Below are positions 23,501-31,265 of a stretch of 40,201 bases of DNA, one piece after another. Below the pieces are notes generated by a model. That model ran no database searches, was not told where the DNA came from, and worked only from the letters and a program-made list of their open reading frames with translations. Position numbers and translations under genes: made by a program. Numbering within the stretch: the first letter of the stretch is position 1; each line of letters begins with the position of its first letter. This DNA is from Clostridia bacterium (lineage in GTDB: Bacteria > Bacillota > Clostridia > Christensenellales > Borkfalkiaceae): NCBI GenBank assembly GCA_017471785.1, contig JAFURP010000006.1, positions 1 through 40,201 of the forward strand, given 5' to 3'.

Positions 23501-24553
23501 GAGGGTAAGATCGATTATATCGTCTATACGGGTAAGACGGATATGGAATCCATCAACGATTTCATCAAATTGCATCACCACGCGATCCTGCTCGGCATTA
23601 CGGTATTGACCGCGCTCGATACGGCAAACGCGCTTGCGGATATTATCGCAAGTAGGTTTACCGAGGATAACACCGAGCTCGTCGATATCAACGCGCTTCG
23701 AAGCGAGAAGTTAAAGCTCGATTTTACGAAGATGCAGTCTTGCGGTAACGACTATATCGTATTCGACAACCGCGACGGCAAGATCACCTGTCCCGAATCG
23801 ATCGCGGTAAACTACGTGCTTCCGCACTACGGTATCGGCGGCGACGGTATTGCGCTCATTGAAAACTCGGATATCGCGGACGCGAAAATGCGCGTCTTTA
23901 ATAAGGACGGCTCGGAAGCGCCGCAGGGCGGTAACGCGATCCGTTGTATCGGTAAATACCTCTATGAAAAGGGTATCGTTCGCAAAAACGATATGAAGAT
24001 CGAAACGGCGAAGGGCGTTTGCGACGTCAAGGTGTATTCGTTCGGCGGCGCGGTAAATTCCGCGAGCGTAAACCTCGGCAAGGTCGAGCTTGCCGGCGAA
24101 AATATCCCCTGCGTATTCAAAGAGGATAAGATCGTAAACAAGACGATCAAGGTAGGCGGTAACGATTACGCGGTTACGCTCGTCAACGTCGGTAATCCCC
24201 ATTGCGTTATTTACAGCGACAAGGTAGACGCGGTAAACGTGGAGGCGATCGGCGCGGAATTCGAAAGCTGCGAATATTTCCCCGAAGGGATCAATACGGA
24301 ATTTATCCGTATCGTGAACAGGGTAACGATAAAAATGCGCGTTTGGGAACGCGGTAGCGGTGAAACCTGGGCGTGCGGCACGGGCGCTTGCGCGGCGGTC
24401 GTTGCGGCGGTGCTCGGCGGTCATTGCGAAAAGGAAACGAATATCACCGTAAAGCTTCGCGGCGGCGATCTGACGGTAAACTACCACGAAAACGGCGAGG
24501 TCGAGCTGTTGGGTAGCGTAAAGACGGTGTACGAGGGCACGTTGGAGATCTAA
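20498..24553 (+). CDS. carB: Carbamoyl-phosphate synthase large subunit fused to a diaminopimelate epimerase domain (CarB-DapF)
   Basis: A 1351-residue fusion. Residues 1-1068 are CarB: two homologous ATP-grasp synthase halves (each starting with VLVIGSGPIxIGQ-type sequence) that make carboxyphosphate and phosphorylate carbamate, an oligomerisation domain between them, and an MGS-like regulatory domain from about residue 935. Residues from about 1072 to the end are DapF-like: LDFTKMQSCGNDYIVFD, GGDGIALI, GNPHCVIY and ERGSGETWACGTGACA. DapF converts LL- to meso-diaminopimelate with two Cys. The second is present (C1293), but the first, in the usual MCGNG, is replaced (G1144 in QGGNAIRC), so epimerase activity is doubtful. 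There is no stop or frameshift at the junction. The carB start lies inside the carA end with AAGGAG upstream. A regulatory role for the DapF domain is possible. Confidence 0.92.
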   Translation: MPKRSDIKKVLVIGSGPIVIGQAAEFDYAGAQACRVMKSEGINVVLCNSNPATIMTDKALADEIYLEPLTEETLKRIIIKEKPDSLLASLGGQTGLTMGCKLAKSGFLEKHGVKLIGTKLDAIDRSEDRELFKETMEKIHQPCVPSDIAYTVEECVEIADRLGYPVIIRPAYTLGGAGGGVAYTEEELRLISHNGLMLSPITQVLIEKYVAGWKEIEFEVLRDSKGNVLTVCSMENVDPVGIHTGDSIVVAPAVTLSTKEYNMLRTAALSIITELGIEGGCNVQFALNPDSYEYSVIEVNPRVSRSSALASKATGFPIAKVTSKIALGYTLDEIVNDVTGNTYACFEPTIDYLVVKMPKWPFDKFLYAKRELGTRMKATGEVMSIGTSFEMAIMKAVRGAEISTSTMNYKKFVNSTKEELQAKLSEQTDERIFVVYAALKKGVSVDEVFNITKIDRWFLNKFKNLIAYEETIANEKLTRALYEEGKRLGYLDKDIAAISGQKIPYRKKVAYKMVDTCAAEFPAKTPYFYSTFDDNAHDEAKPFIAKSNKKRIVVIGSGPIRIGQGIEFDYSSVHCVWTLKELGYEVAIINNNPETVSTDFDTADRLYFEPLTPEDVQHVLDIEKPYGVIITFGGQTAINLCAYFDTHGIRILGTSADSVDRAEDRERFEALLDKYSIPRPKALTVMTKEEALQAAEKLEYPVLLRPSYVIGGQNMTIAFTQEDVCRYMDVILAQGIENPVLCDKYLMGTELEVDAISDGKDVLIPGIMQHIERTGIHSGDSIAVYPPYNLDDTMLEKIIEVSTQLALELKTKGLINIQYLIYRGQLYVIEVNPRASRTVPYISKVTGVPMVELATKIIVGAKLKKLGYGTGLYPSSPYVAVKVPVFSFEKLNDVNSQLGPQMKSTGEVLGIGKTIEEAMFKGLVSAGFKMCHPSDRRPVGVYMTVNDNDKLDLLTIAKKFGDLGCTMYATKGTAKVINDLGIDCSVVERLSATDTVIKLMDEGKIDYIVYTGKTDMESINDFIKLHHHAILLGITVLTALDTANALADIIASRFTEDNTELVDINALRSEKLKLDFTKMQSCGNDYIVFDNRDGKITCPESIAVNYVLPHYGIGGDGIALIENSDIADAKMRVFNKDGSEAPQGGNAIRCIGKYLYEKGIVRKNDMKIETAKGVCDVKVYSFGGAVNSASVNLGKVELAGENIPCVFKEDKIVNKTIKVGGNDYAVTLVNVGNPHCVIYSDKVDAVNVEAIGAEFESCEYFPEGINTEFIRIVNRVTIKMRVWERGSGETWACGTGACAAVVAAVLGGHCEKETNITVKLRGGDLTVNYHENGEVELLGSVKTVYEGTLEI

Positions 24554-24574
24554 CTGGGCAAAGGAGAGGAAAAG

Positions 24575-25183
24575 ATGGATGCTTTTTACGAAGAAAGCGC
24601 GGTAAACGGCAACGCGAAGAAAGAGAGCAAGCGTTATAGGTTATTTCATATCGTTTCGTATATTTTTATGATCATTGCGGTCATTTTGCTCGTTTCGTGC
24701 GTGATGTATATTCCCGTTGGCGGCGATAACGGAAGCGGGTATGGCTCGATCAGTATCTTTTTGGGTATGCAGGGCGCGTTTTTTCTCGCTTTTTGGTTCC
24801 TATTCTACAAGCTGAAAAGACGTTATAACGTCAGCTACGACTATTGCTTCGTGTCGGGCGAATTGCGTATTTCCAAGGTTTTCAATATTAATAAAAGAAA
24901 GCTGGTCGCGCGGATCGAGTGCGAGGATATGATACAGATCGGCGATATTGACAACGGTTCGTACGACCGTTTCAAAGCCGACCCTATGACCAAAGAGGTG
25001 ATCTGTACGCCTAACGTCGAGCCGGCGGAGGGTAAATTCTTTATGTACGTCCTTGCAAACTACAACGGTAAAAAGCTGTACGTGTTGGAGTGTCGTGAAT
25101 TATTGCTCATGAATATTATGAAGTTTGCCAAGCGCGGCGTTTTGGAAAGCGATTACGTTATGCAGGAGAGAAAGCAAAAATAA
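24575..25183 (+). CDS. Small membrane protein (DUF6106-like)
   Basis: A 202-residue protein with two hydrophobic segments near the N-terminus (about residues 25-50 and 66-86). A soluble, beta-rich C-terminal domain follows, containing YDYCFVSGELRISKVFN and KKLYVLEC. The MDAFYEE start and the layout resemble a clostridial family of unknown function (DUF6106), which I recall as a companion of other conserved genes; that assignment is tentative. AAAGGAGAGG precedes the ATG. It lies 21 nt after carB-dapF and 2 nt before the desulfurase gene, firmly within the operon. Confidence 0.6.
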   Translation: MDAFYEESAVNGNAKKESKRYRLFHIVSYIFMIIAVILLVSCVMYIPVGGDNGSGYGSISIFLGMQGAFFLAFWFLFYKLKRRYNVSYDYCFVSGELRISKVFNINKRKLVARIECEDMIQIGDIDNGSYDRFKADPMTKEVICTPNVEPAEGKFFMYVLANYNGKKLYVLECRELLLMNIMKFAKRGVLESDYVMQERKQK

Positions 25184-25185
25184 CT

Positions 25186-26316
25186 ATGATCTATATGGAC
25201 AACGCCGCAACGACCAAGCCTTGCGAAAAAGCGTTCGAAAAAGCGAGGAAATTCGTTACGGAACAATTTTATAACCCGTCGGCGTTGTACGAGGAGGGGT
25301 ATGCGTTGCAGAGCGAGCTTAAAAAAGCGCGCTCCGCTTTGCTTTCCAAGGTAGCCGACGAAACGGCGTTCGAGTTGGTTTTTACCTCCTGCGGCACGGA
25401 ATCGGACAATCAAGCGATCTTTTCCTTTGCCCGTCGAGGCAACGCGGTCACGACGGCAGGGGAACATTCCGCCGTGTCCGCGCCCTTTATCGAGTTAAAA
25501 AACCGCGGTGTGATCGAAAGCCGTATCGCGCCCTTGCAAAAGGACGGCAGGGTGGATATTGCAAAATTGCTGTCGCTGGTCGATCAAAAGACGAGCTTCG
25601 TTTCCGTGATGCACGTCAATAACGAAATGGGCGCGATCAACGATATCAACGAGATCGCAAGGCTCGTCAAGCAAAAAAATCCGCGCGTGATCTTTCATTC
25701 GGACGGCGTACAAGCGTACGGAAAGCTTCCGTTCCGTTTGAGTAGGGATATAGATCTTTATTCCGTCAGCGCGCATAAGCTCGGCGGCTTGAAGGGAGTG
25801 GGTGCACTCGTTAAGCGCAAGTCGTTAAATCTTCCTCCTTATATTTTGGGCGGAGGACAGGAAACGGGCAAGCGGAGCGGCACGGAAAACGTGTTCGGTA
25901 TCAAGCAATTCGAATACGCCGCCGAAGAAAAATTTCGGCACCTCGTCGAGGACGGTAAGCGGTTGGAGGGGTATCGTGAAAAGCTTTGTTCCCTTTTGGA
26001 TACGGAGGTATATACGCGCCTCTCGCCCGTAGACGGCACGCCGTATATCCTTACGCTTTCCGCGAAAGGGCTTCGCGGCGAGATCTTATTGCATATGGCG
26101 CACGATAAAGGACTTCTTATCGGTACGGGCTCGGCTTGTTCGTCCAACGCCAAGACCCGTTACAATAGGATCGTGCTTGCGTGCGGCTACGACGAAAAGA
26201 CGGCGGACGGCACCCTGCGGTTGAGCTTTTCGACGGATACGACGGAAAAGGAGATAGAGGAAGCGGCGGCAATTTTGAACGAGATCGGGCGCGATTTGAA
26301 GCGCCGAATGGCGTGA
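25186..26316 (+). CDS. Cysteine desulfurase (NifS/IscS-type), ThiI partner
   Basis: This 376-residue PLP enzyme takes sulfur from cysteine as a protein persulfide. Visible features are the N-terminal MDNAATTKP, the PLP-binding lysine K198 in SAHKLGGLKG, GGGQETGKRSGTEN, and the catalytic loop Cys C318 in GTGSACSSN. Its gene lies 12 nt before thiI, the arrangement of the Bacillus nifZ-thiI pair. It therefore most likely supplies sulfur for tRNA 4-thiouridine rather than for general Fe-S assembly. The ribosome binding site, AGGAGA, is inside the end of the preceding gene. Confidence 0.92.
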   Translation: MIYMDNAATTKPCEKAFEKARKFVTEQFYNPSALYEEGYALQSELKKARSALLSKVADETAFELVFTSCGTESDNQAIFSFARRGNAVTTAGEHSAVSAPFIELKNRGVIESRIAPLQKDGRVDIAKLLSLVDQKTSFVSVMHVNNEMGAINDINEIARLVKQKNPRVIFHSDGVQAYGKLPFRLSRDIDLYSVSAHKLGGLKGVGALVKRKSLNLPPYILGGGQETGKRSGTENVFGIKQFEYAAEEKFRHLVEDGKRLEGYREKLCSLLDTEVYTRLSPVDGTPYILTLSAKGLRGEILLHMAHDKGLLIGTGSACSSNAKTRYNRIVLACGYDEKTADGTLRLSFSTDTTEKEIEEAAAILNEIGRDLKRRMA

Positions 26317-26328
26317 GAGGGTAACGGT

Positions 26329-27486
26329 ATGGAAAAGGTAATTATAATCCGATATTCGGAGATTTTCTTAAAGGGCAAAAACAGGGGCTTTTTCGAGCGT
26401 GCTTTGGAAACTAACGTACACCGCGCGTTGAAAGGCTTCGATTATCAATTTATCAAACAAAGCGGACGGTATTTCGTGCGCGATTTCGACCAAACGCAAA
26501 CGGAAACGCTCATTGAAAAGCTGAAAAAGGTATTCGGCGTGCATACGCTCAGCGTAGCGCTGGAAACGGCTTCGGATATGGATTCTCTCTTTGAGGCGGC
26601 GAAGCTGCTTGCACGCGATAGCGGCACCTTCAAGGTGGAATCGCACCGCGGCGATAAAAAATATCCGCTCACTTCTATCGAGGTCAGCCGAGAGCTTGGC
26701 GGTCGCTTGCTCGCCCATTCCAAGGGCGCTTTACGCGTAGACGTACACGAGCCGTCCTTTACCGTTCGCGTGGATATTCGGGAAAACGGGGTTGCGCTTG
26801 TATTCACCGAGTTTATCGAGGGCGCAAACGGTATGCCCGTCGGTACGGCGGGACGCGGATTGTTACTCATTTCGGGCGGTATCGACAGTCCCGTGGCAGG
26901 GCATATGATGGCGAAACGCGGTATGACCGTCGATTGCTTGCATTTCCACAGCTATCCGTACACGAACGCGCAAGCGAAAGAAAAGGTGGTACAGCTTGCC
27001 ACCGTTTTATCCGAATACGCTTGCGGCGTCAATCTTTACAATATCAGCGTAACCCATATTCAGGAAGCGATCCACGAGAAATGTAAGCCCGAACTGATGA
27101 TAACCCTGCTTCGTCGTTTTATGTTCCGTATTGCGGAGCGACACGCGGAGCATATCGGCGCGCAATGCTTGATCACGGGCGAAAGCTTGGGACAAGTAGC
27201 CAGTCAAACGATAGAGGGTATGACCTCCTCCAACTCGGTCGTGAAAAAGCTGCCCGTGCTTCGTCCGCTCGTCGGTTTTGATAAGGACGAGATCATTCAA
27301 CGCTCGGTCAAAATGGGGGCGTACGAGATATCGATACTGCCCTTTGAGGATTGCTGTACGGTATTTTTGCCCGATTTCCCTGCGATCCGTCCTAAGCTGT
27401 GCGATATCTTGCGCGAAGAAAACAAGCTGGACGTGGAGGGCTTGATAGCCGAAGCGTTTACTACGATGGAAAAGTGCAAGCTATAA
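26329..27486 (+). CDS. thiI: tRNA 4-thiouridine synthetase ThiI
   Basis: A 385-residue enzyme that adenylates U8 of tRNA and, with the upstream desulfurase, converts it to s4U; it may also serve thiazole synthesis. An N-terminal ferredoxin-like/THUMP region (residues 1-165) is followed by the PP-loop ISGGIDSPVAGHMM (SGGxDS at 182-187) and the AANH-type domain with LITGESLGQVASQT. There is no C-terminal rhodanese domain, as in the short Firmicute form, so sulfur must pass directly from the desulfurase. It is the last gene of the operon, ending at a strong terminator. Confidence 0.95.
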   Translation: MEKVIIIRYSEIFLKGKNRGFFERALETNVHRALKGFDYQFIKQSGRYFVRDFDQTQTETLIEKLKKVFGVHTLSVALETASDMDSLFEAAKLLARDSGTFKVESHRGDKKYPLTSIEVSRELGGRLLAHSKGALRVDVHEPSFTVRVDIRENGVALVFTEFIEGANGMPVGTAGRGLLLISGGIDSPVAGHMMAKRGMTVDCLHFHSYPYTNAQAKEKVVQLATVLSEYACGVNLYNISVTHIQEAIHEKCKPELMITLLRRFMFRIAERHAEHIGAQCLITGESLGQVASQTIEGMTSSNSVVKKLPVLRPLVGFDKDEIIQRSVKMGAYEISILPFEDCCTVFLPDFPAIRPKLCDILREENKLDVEGLIAEAFTTMEKCKL

Positions 27487-27494
27487 AAAAACGC

Positions 27495-27524
27495 ACGCCC
27501 TCGCTTTATAGCGAGGGCGTTTTC
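27495..27524. terminator. Bidirectional terminator between thiI and the PBP gene
   Basis: ACGCCCTCGC-TTTATA-GCGAGGGCGT with A/T runs on both sides, serving the two convergent genes. Confidence 0.88.
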
Positions 27525-27527
27525 TCT

Positions 27528-29768
27528 TTAATAATCCCACCAATTTTTTTGAATGATCTCCCAATCTTTCGGGTTTGCGATTTCTCCCTCTTTGGTCGTA
27601 ACGGTAGGAAGTACGATCGCCTTTCCCTCCTTTTCGTTGTAAATAGGCGTGACCGTATATAGATAATTTTTACCGTTTATCACCTTTTCGTCTACGAATT
27701 CTTTCGTGTATTCGCCCAAATATACGGTAGTATGCGTCGCATAATCGTAACGGTCGATCTTATACGAATAAAAGCGAGGGGATTTGTCGTCGAAGGTGAT
27801 GATCACTTTACCCGTTTCATAGCGTAAAACGGGCGAAATTATGCTTGGATTGCTGAAAATATCGCATTTTTTCGTAGGGATAGCCGATTGCTTAAATAGT
27901 TCGAAAATGCGGTATTCCATAGGGGAATTGTCGTCGGCGAGGCTTAAGGTATGCGTGTCATAATAGCTCGTTTTATCCAGCGCTACCCGTACGATCGAGG
28001 ACGGCTTTGCAAAGGGTGCGATGCTTTCCCCGCGCTTATCATAAGCGTCGCTCAAATATTCGTTGATTTGTAAAAGAAAGTTACACGGCGTTCCGCCGCC
28101 CGTGCAATCGATATAGGAATTGTCCGCGTTTCCGAGCCATACCCCGACAACGTCGCGCGTAGTGTAGGAAAGCGCGTAGGCGTCCGTGTTGCCGTTATCC
28201 GTACCCATCGTGCCCGTTTTTGCCGCGATCTCAAAGGGTAGATTACGAAGCTTTTTCGCCGTGCCCGATCGCGCCGCCGTTTGAAGCATATCCGTCATTA
28301 AATAGGCGGTATCGTTAGAAAACACCCGTCGGGGCGCGATCTTTCGCGTATACGCCTCGTTGCCGTCTATCTTGATCGTGCGAATAAAGCCGCTTTCGAT
28401 ATATTCGCCGTTATTTTGCAACGCGGAGTAGGCGTTTACGAGCCGTTGCAGCGAAAACCCGTTTTGCATACCGCCGAGCGCCAGAGCAAGGGAGAGATCC
28501 GCTTCGTCTACGGACAGTCCGAGCTTTTCCAAATACGCCGCGCCCTTTTTCACGCCGAGCGTTTCCAATATCCGTACGGCAGGGATATTCAAGCTTTTTG
28601 CCACGCATTCGCGCGTGCTCGTGTATCCGTGGAACCGTCCGTCGTAATTCTCGGGGGTGTAGCCGCCGTAATTGATCTTTTCGTCTAAAACGGGGGTTGC
28701 AGGCGAGAGGATATTTTCCTCTAAGGCAGGCGCGTAGACGAGTAGCGGCTTCAAAATAGAGGCGGGTAAACGCTTGATCTCGCCTACGGTGGAAAGACAC
28801 GCGGAAAAGCCGTGCGTATCGGACGATATAACGCTCATGGTAATATCCGTATCGGTATAATCCGCCGCCAATGCAACCAATTTGTTTTGCAAATCTTCGT
28901 TGAGATAGGTGTAGATCTCGATCTTGCCGCCGACGGTAAAGCCGTATTCCTCGGACAGCGCGGTCAATTCGTCAAAGACGAAATGCGCGTAGCCCACGTC
29001 GCGCGTATTGACGGTAGGCGCTTCGGGTAACGGCTTTTCAAGCGCCGCTTGCATTTCCGCTTCCGCGATACTGCCGTTTTTCAGCATACCCTTTAGTACC
29101 GTTTCCTTGCGTCGTTTGCAGTTTTCCGCGTTCTTGAAAGGGGAATAGTTGTTGGGTGATTTTACGAGCCCTGCCAAGATCGCCGAATCGGCAAGATCGA
29201 GCTGATCGGGCGTTTTCCCGAAATAGAATTCCGAAGCGGAGGTCAAGCCGAAGCAGTTGTGCCCGAAGTAGATAATATTGAGATATTTTTCAAGGATTTC
29301 TTCTTTCGAATATTTCCGTTCGAGCTCTCGGGTCAATTTCCATTCTTTCAGTTTGCGCCGTAAGGTCTTTTCTTGGCTTAAATGCGTGTTTTTGATAAGC
29401 TGTTGCGAAATGGTGGACGCGCCCTGCTTAAAAGAGCCCGAGCGCAAATTCGCCATCGCTGCCTTAACGATCCGACGGAAATCGAATCCGTTATGCGTAA
29501 AAAACCGTTTGTCCTCCGTATCGACGAAAGCAAGCTGCGTCTTTTTGGGAACGTTTTCAATGGCGACCGTTTGGCGCACGCTTCCCGTGGAAACGCTTGC
29601 GATCTCTCCGTTTTCGTCGTAGATCACCACGTTTTTTTCGGATAAAACGAGCTTTTGCGGTTGCAGTTTAACGCCTTTCGTCACGGCGAAATAATAACCG
29701 AATGCCGTCAAAAGCAAAGCGAGAAAAACGAGGGAGGAGATCAAAAGGATTTTACGCAAAACTTTCAT
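27528..29768 (-). CDS. Class A penicillin-binding protein (peptidoglycan glycosyltransferase/transpeptidase)
   Basis: This 746-residue bifunctional wall enzyme polymerises lipid II and cross-links peptides outside the membrane. A signal-anchor helix (residues 7-30) is followed by the GT51 domain, with E85 in EDKRFFTHNGFDF and GASTISQQLIKN. The transpeptidase domain has SILK at 337-340, an SLN (KSLNIPAV) and K517-TG, and a fibronectin-like C-terminal region of about 130 residues follows. I choose ATG 29768 because the anchor then starts normally. No good ribosome binding site precedes it, and a TTG about 15 codons upstream with AGGGG is an alternative. The gene is divergent from miaB. The family is PBP1A/PonA-like; the exact paralogue is unclear. 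Confidence 0.9.
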   Translation of the reverse strand: MKVLRKILLISSLVFLALLLTAFGYYFAVTKGVKLQPQKLVLSEKNVVIYDENGEIASVSTGSVRQTVAIENVPKKTQLAFVDTEDKRFFTHNGFDFRRIVKAAMANLRSGSFKQGASTISQQLIKNTHLSQEKTLRRKLKEWKLTRELERKYSKEEILEKYLNIIYFGHNCFGLTSASEFYFGKTPDQLDLADSAILAGLVKSPNNYSPFKNAENCKRRKETVLKGMLKNGSIAEAEMQAALEKPLPEAPTVNTRDVGYAHFVFDELTALSEEYGFTVGGKIEIYTYLNEDLQNKLVALAADYTDTDITMSVISSDTHGFSACLSTVGEIKRLPASILKPLLVYAPALEENILSPATPVLDEKINYGGYTPENYDGRFHGYTSTRECVAKSLNIPAVRILETLGVKKGAAYLEKLGLSVDEADLSLALALGGMQNGFSLQRLVNAYSALQNNGEYIESGFIRTIKIDGNEAYTRKIAPRRVFSNDTAYLMTDMLQTAARSGTAKKLRNLPFEIAAKTGTMGTDNGNTDAYALSYTTRDVVGVWLGNADNSYIDCTGGGTPCNFLLQINEYLSDAYDKRGESIAPFAKPSSIVRVALDKTSYYDTHTLSLADDNSPMEYRIFELFKQSAIPTKKCDIFSNPSIISPVLRYETGKVIITFDDKSPRFYSYKIDRYDYATHTTVYLGEYTKEFVDEKVINGKNYLYTVTPIYNEKEGKAIVLPTVTTKEGEIANPKDWEIIQKNWWDY

Positions 29769-29832
29769 TGTATCAGTATTCGTCTTTTTTTGGTTTTTAT
29801 TAGCCAATTCGCCTATAAAACCCCTCAAAGAC

Positions 29833-29861
29833 TTGATAAAAATAAAAAAAAAGAGTATAAT
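29833..29861 (+). promoter_or_regulatory. Sigma-A promoter of the miaB-mutS-mutL-miaA operon
   Basis: TTGATA (29833-29838), a 17-bp A-rich spacer and TATAAT (29856-29861), giving a leader of about 21 nt without a recognisable Shine-Dalgarno sequence. Confidence 0.75.
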
Positions 29862-29888
29862 AGAAGAAATCATTTTATACGGTAAACA

Positions 29889-31229
29889 ATGCTTATGTCG
29901 GAAAAATATCATATCGTAACCTACGGCTGTCAAATGAACGTCCACGAATCGGAAAAGATCGCGGGCATTTTACGCCGTATGCACTACGAAGAAAGCGCTA
30001 CGATCGAGGACGCGGATATTATCGTTTTTAACACCTGTTGTATTCGCGAAAACGCGGAAAATCACGCGTTCGGCAATATCGGCGCGCTTAAAAAGCTCAA
30101 AAAACAAAACCCGAATTTACTGATCGCGGTCGGCGGCTGTATGACGCAGGAAAAGGGAAAAACGGAAACGCTGAAAAAGAAATTTCCCTTTATCGATATT
30201 ATGTTCGGCGCCCTCAATTTCGAGGAGCTCGAAACGCTTATCAACCGCAAAAAACGGCAAAAGAAAAAGGTCGTGGAAATTCGCGACGAGGCGGGCGAGA
30301 TCGTCGAAACGATCGAGCCGTATCGGACGAGCTATCCCAACGCTTGGGTGAATATCACCTACGGTTGCGATAACTTTTGCTCGTACTGTATCGTACCCTA
30401 CGTGCGCGGTCGCGAGCGTTCGCGAAAACCCGAACGTATTCTTGCCGAAGTCAAAATGCTCGTCGAGCAAGGATATAAGGAGATCACCCTGTTGGGACAA
30501 AACGTCAATTCCTACGGCAAGGACGGCACTACGGGTATGAATTTCGCGCAGCTTCTCGACGCCGTTGCGAGTATCGAGGGTAAATTCCGCGTCCGCTTTA
30601 TGACGAGCCACCCCAAGGACTTCACGGAAGAGGTCGTCGCGGTCATGGAAAAGCACCCTAAAATATGCAGGCTTGTGCATTTGCCCGTGCAATCGGGTTC
30701 GAACAGGATATTGCAGCTGATGAACCGTCGCTATACCCGTGAAAAGTATCTTGACGAGATCAAAGCGCTGAAAACGCGCTTGCCTGAAGCGGAGGTGACG
30801 ACGGATATTATCGTCGGCTTCCCCACGGAAACGGAGGAGGATTACCTGCAAACGGAGGCGCTCGTAAAGGAGGTGGATTTCGCTTCGGCGTTCACCTTCG
30901 TATATTCTCCCCGTCAGGGCACGAAAGCGGCTACGATGGAGGGACAAATACCCGAAGAGGTACAAAAGGACAGGATCATGCGGCTCGTCGAGCTTGTCAA
31001 CGCGCTCACCCGTAAAAAATCGGAGAGGTACGTGGGGAAAGAGGTAGAGATCCTTTGCGAGGATTACGACGAGAAAAAGGGAACGTATTTGGGTCGCGAC
31101 GAGTTTGGTAGAATGGGATATTTCCACAGCGATACAAATCGCGTGGGTGAGTTCGTGACCTTGAAAATTACGAAAGCCAACGGCATTTCTCTGTTCGGCG
31201 AGCCGACGGAAAACGCGGCGAAATCTTAA
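29889..31229 (+). CDS. miaB: tRNA-2-methylthio-N6-dimethylallyladenosine synthase MiaB
   Basis: A 446-residue radical SAM enzyme that adds the 2-methylthio group to i6A37 of tRNA. The N-terminal UPF0004 domain holds the auxiliary-cluster Cys (YGCQMN, FNTCCIREN, VGGCM). The radical SAM cluster CDNFCSYC (C160, C164, C167) and the C-terminal TRAM domain follow. Two in-frame ATGs (29889 and 29895) are possible starts; neither has a clear ribosome binding site. It is in the same operon as miaA, which makes its i6A substrate. Confidence 0.96.
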   Translation: MLMSEKYHIVTYGCQMNVHESEKIAGILRRMHYEESATIEDADIIVFNTCCIRENAENHAFGNIGALKKLKKQNPNLLIAVGGCMTQEKGKTETLKKKFPFIDIMFGALNFEELETLINRKKRQKKKVVEIRDEAGEIVETIEPYRTSYPNAWVNITYGCDNFCSYCIVPYVRGRERSRKPERILAEVKMLVEQGYKEITLLGQNVNSYGKDGTTGMNFAQLLDAVASIEGKFRVRFMTSHPKDFTEEVVAVMEKHPKICRLVHLPVQSGSNRILQLMNRRYTREKYLDEIKALKTRLPEAEVTTDIIVGFPTETEEDYLQTEALVKEVDFASAFTFVYSPRQGTKAATMEGQIPEEVQKDRIMRLVELVNALTRKKSERYVGKEVEILCEDYDEKKGTYLGRDEFGRMGYFHSDTNRVGEFVTLKITKANGISLFGEPTENAAKS

Positions 31230-31265
31230 AGATCGGAAACTATTAAGGCAGGTTATATATAAAAA

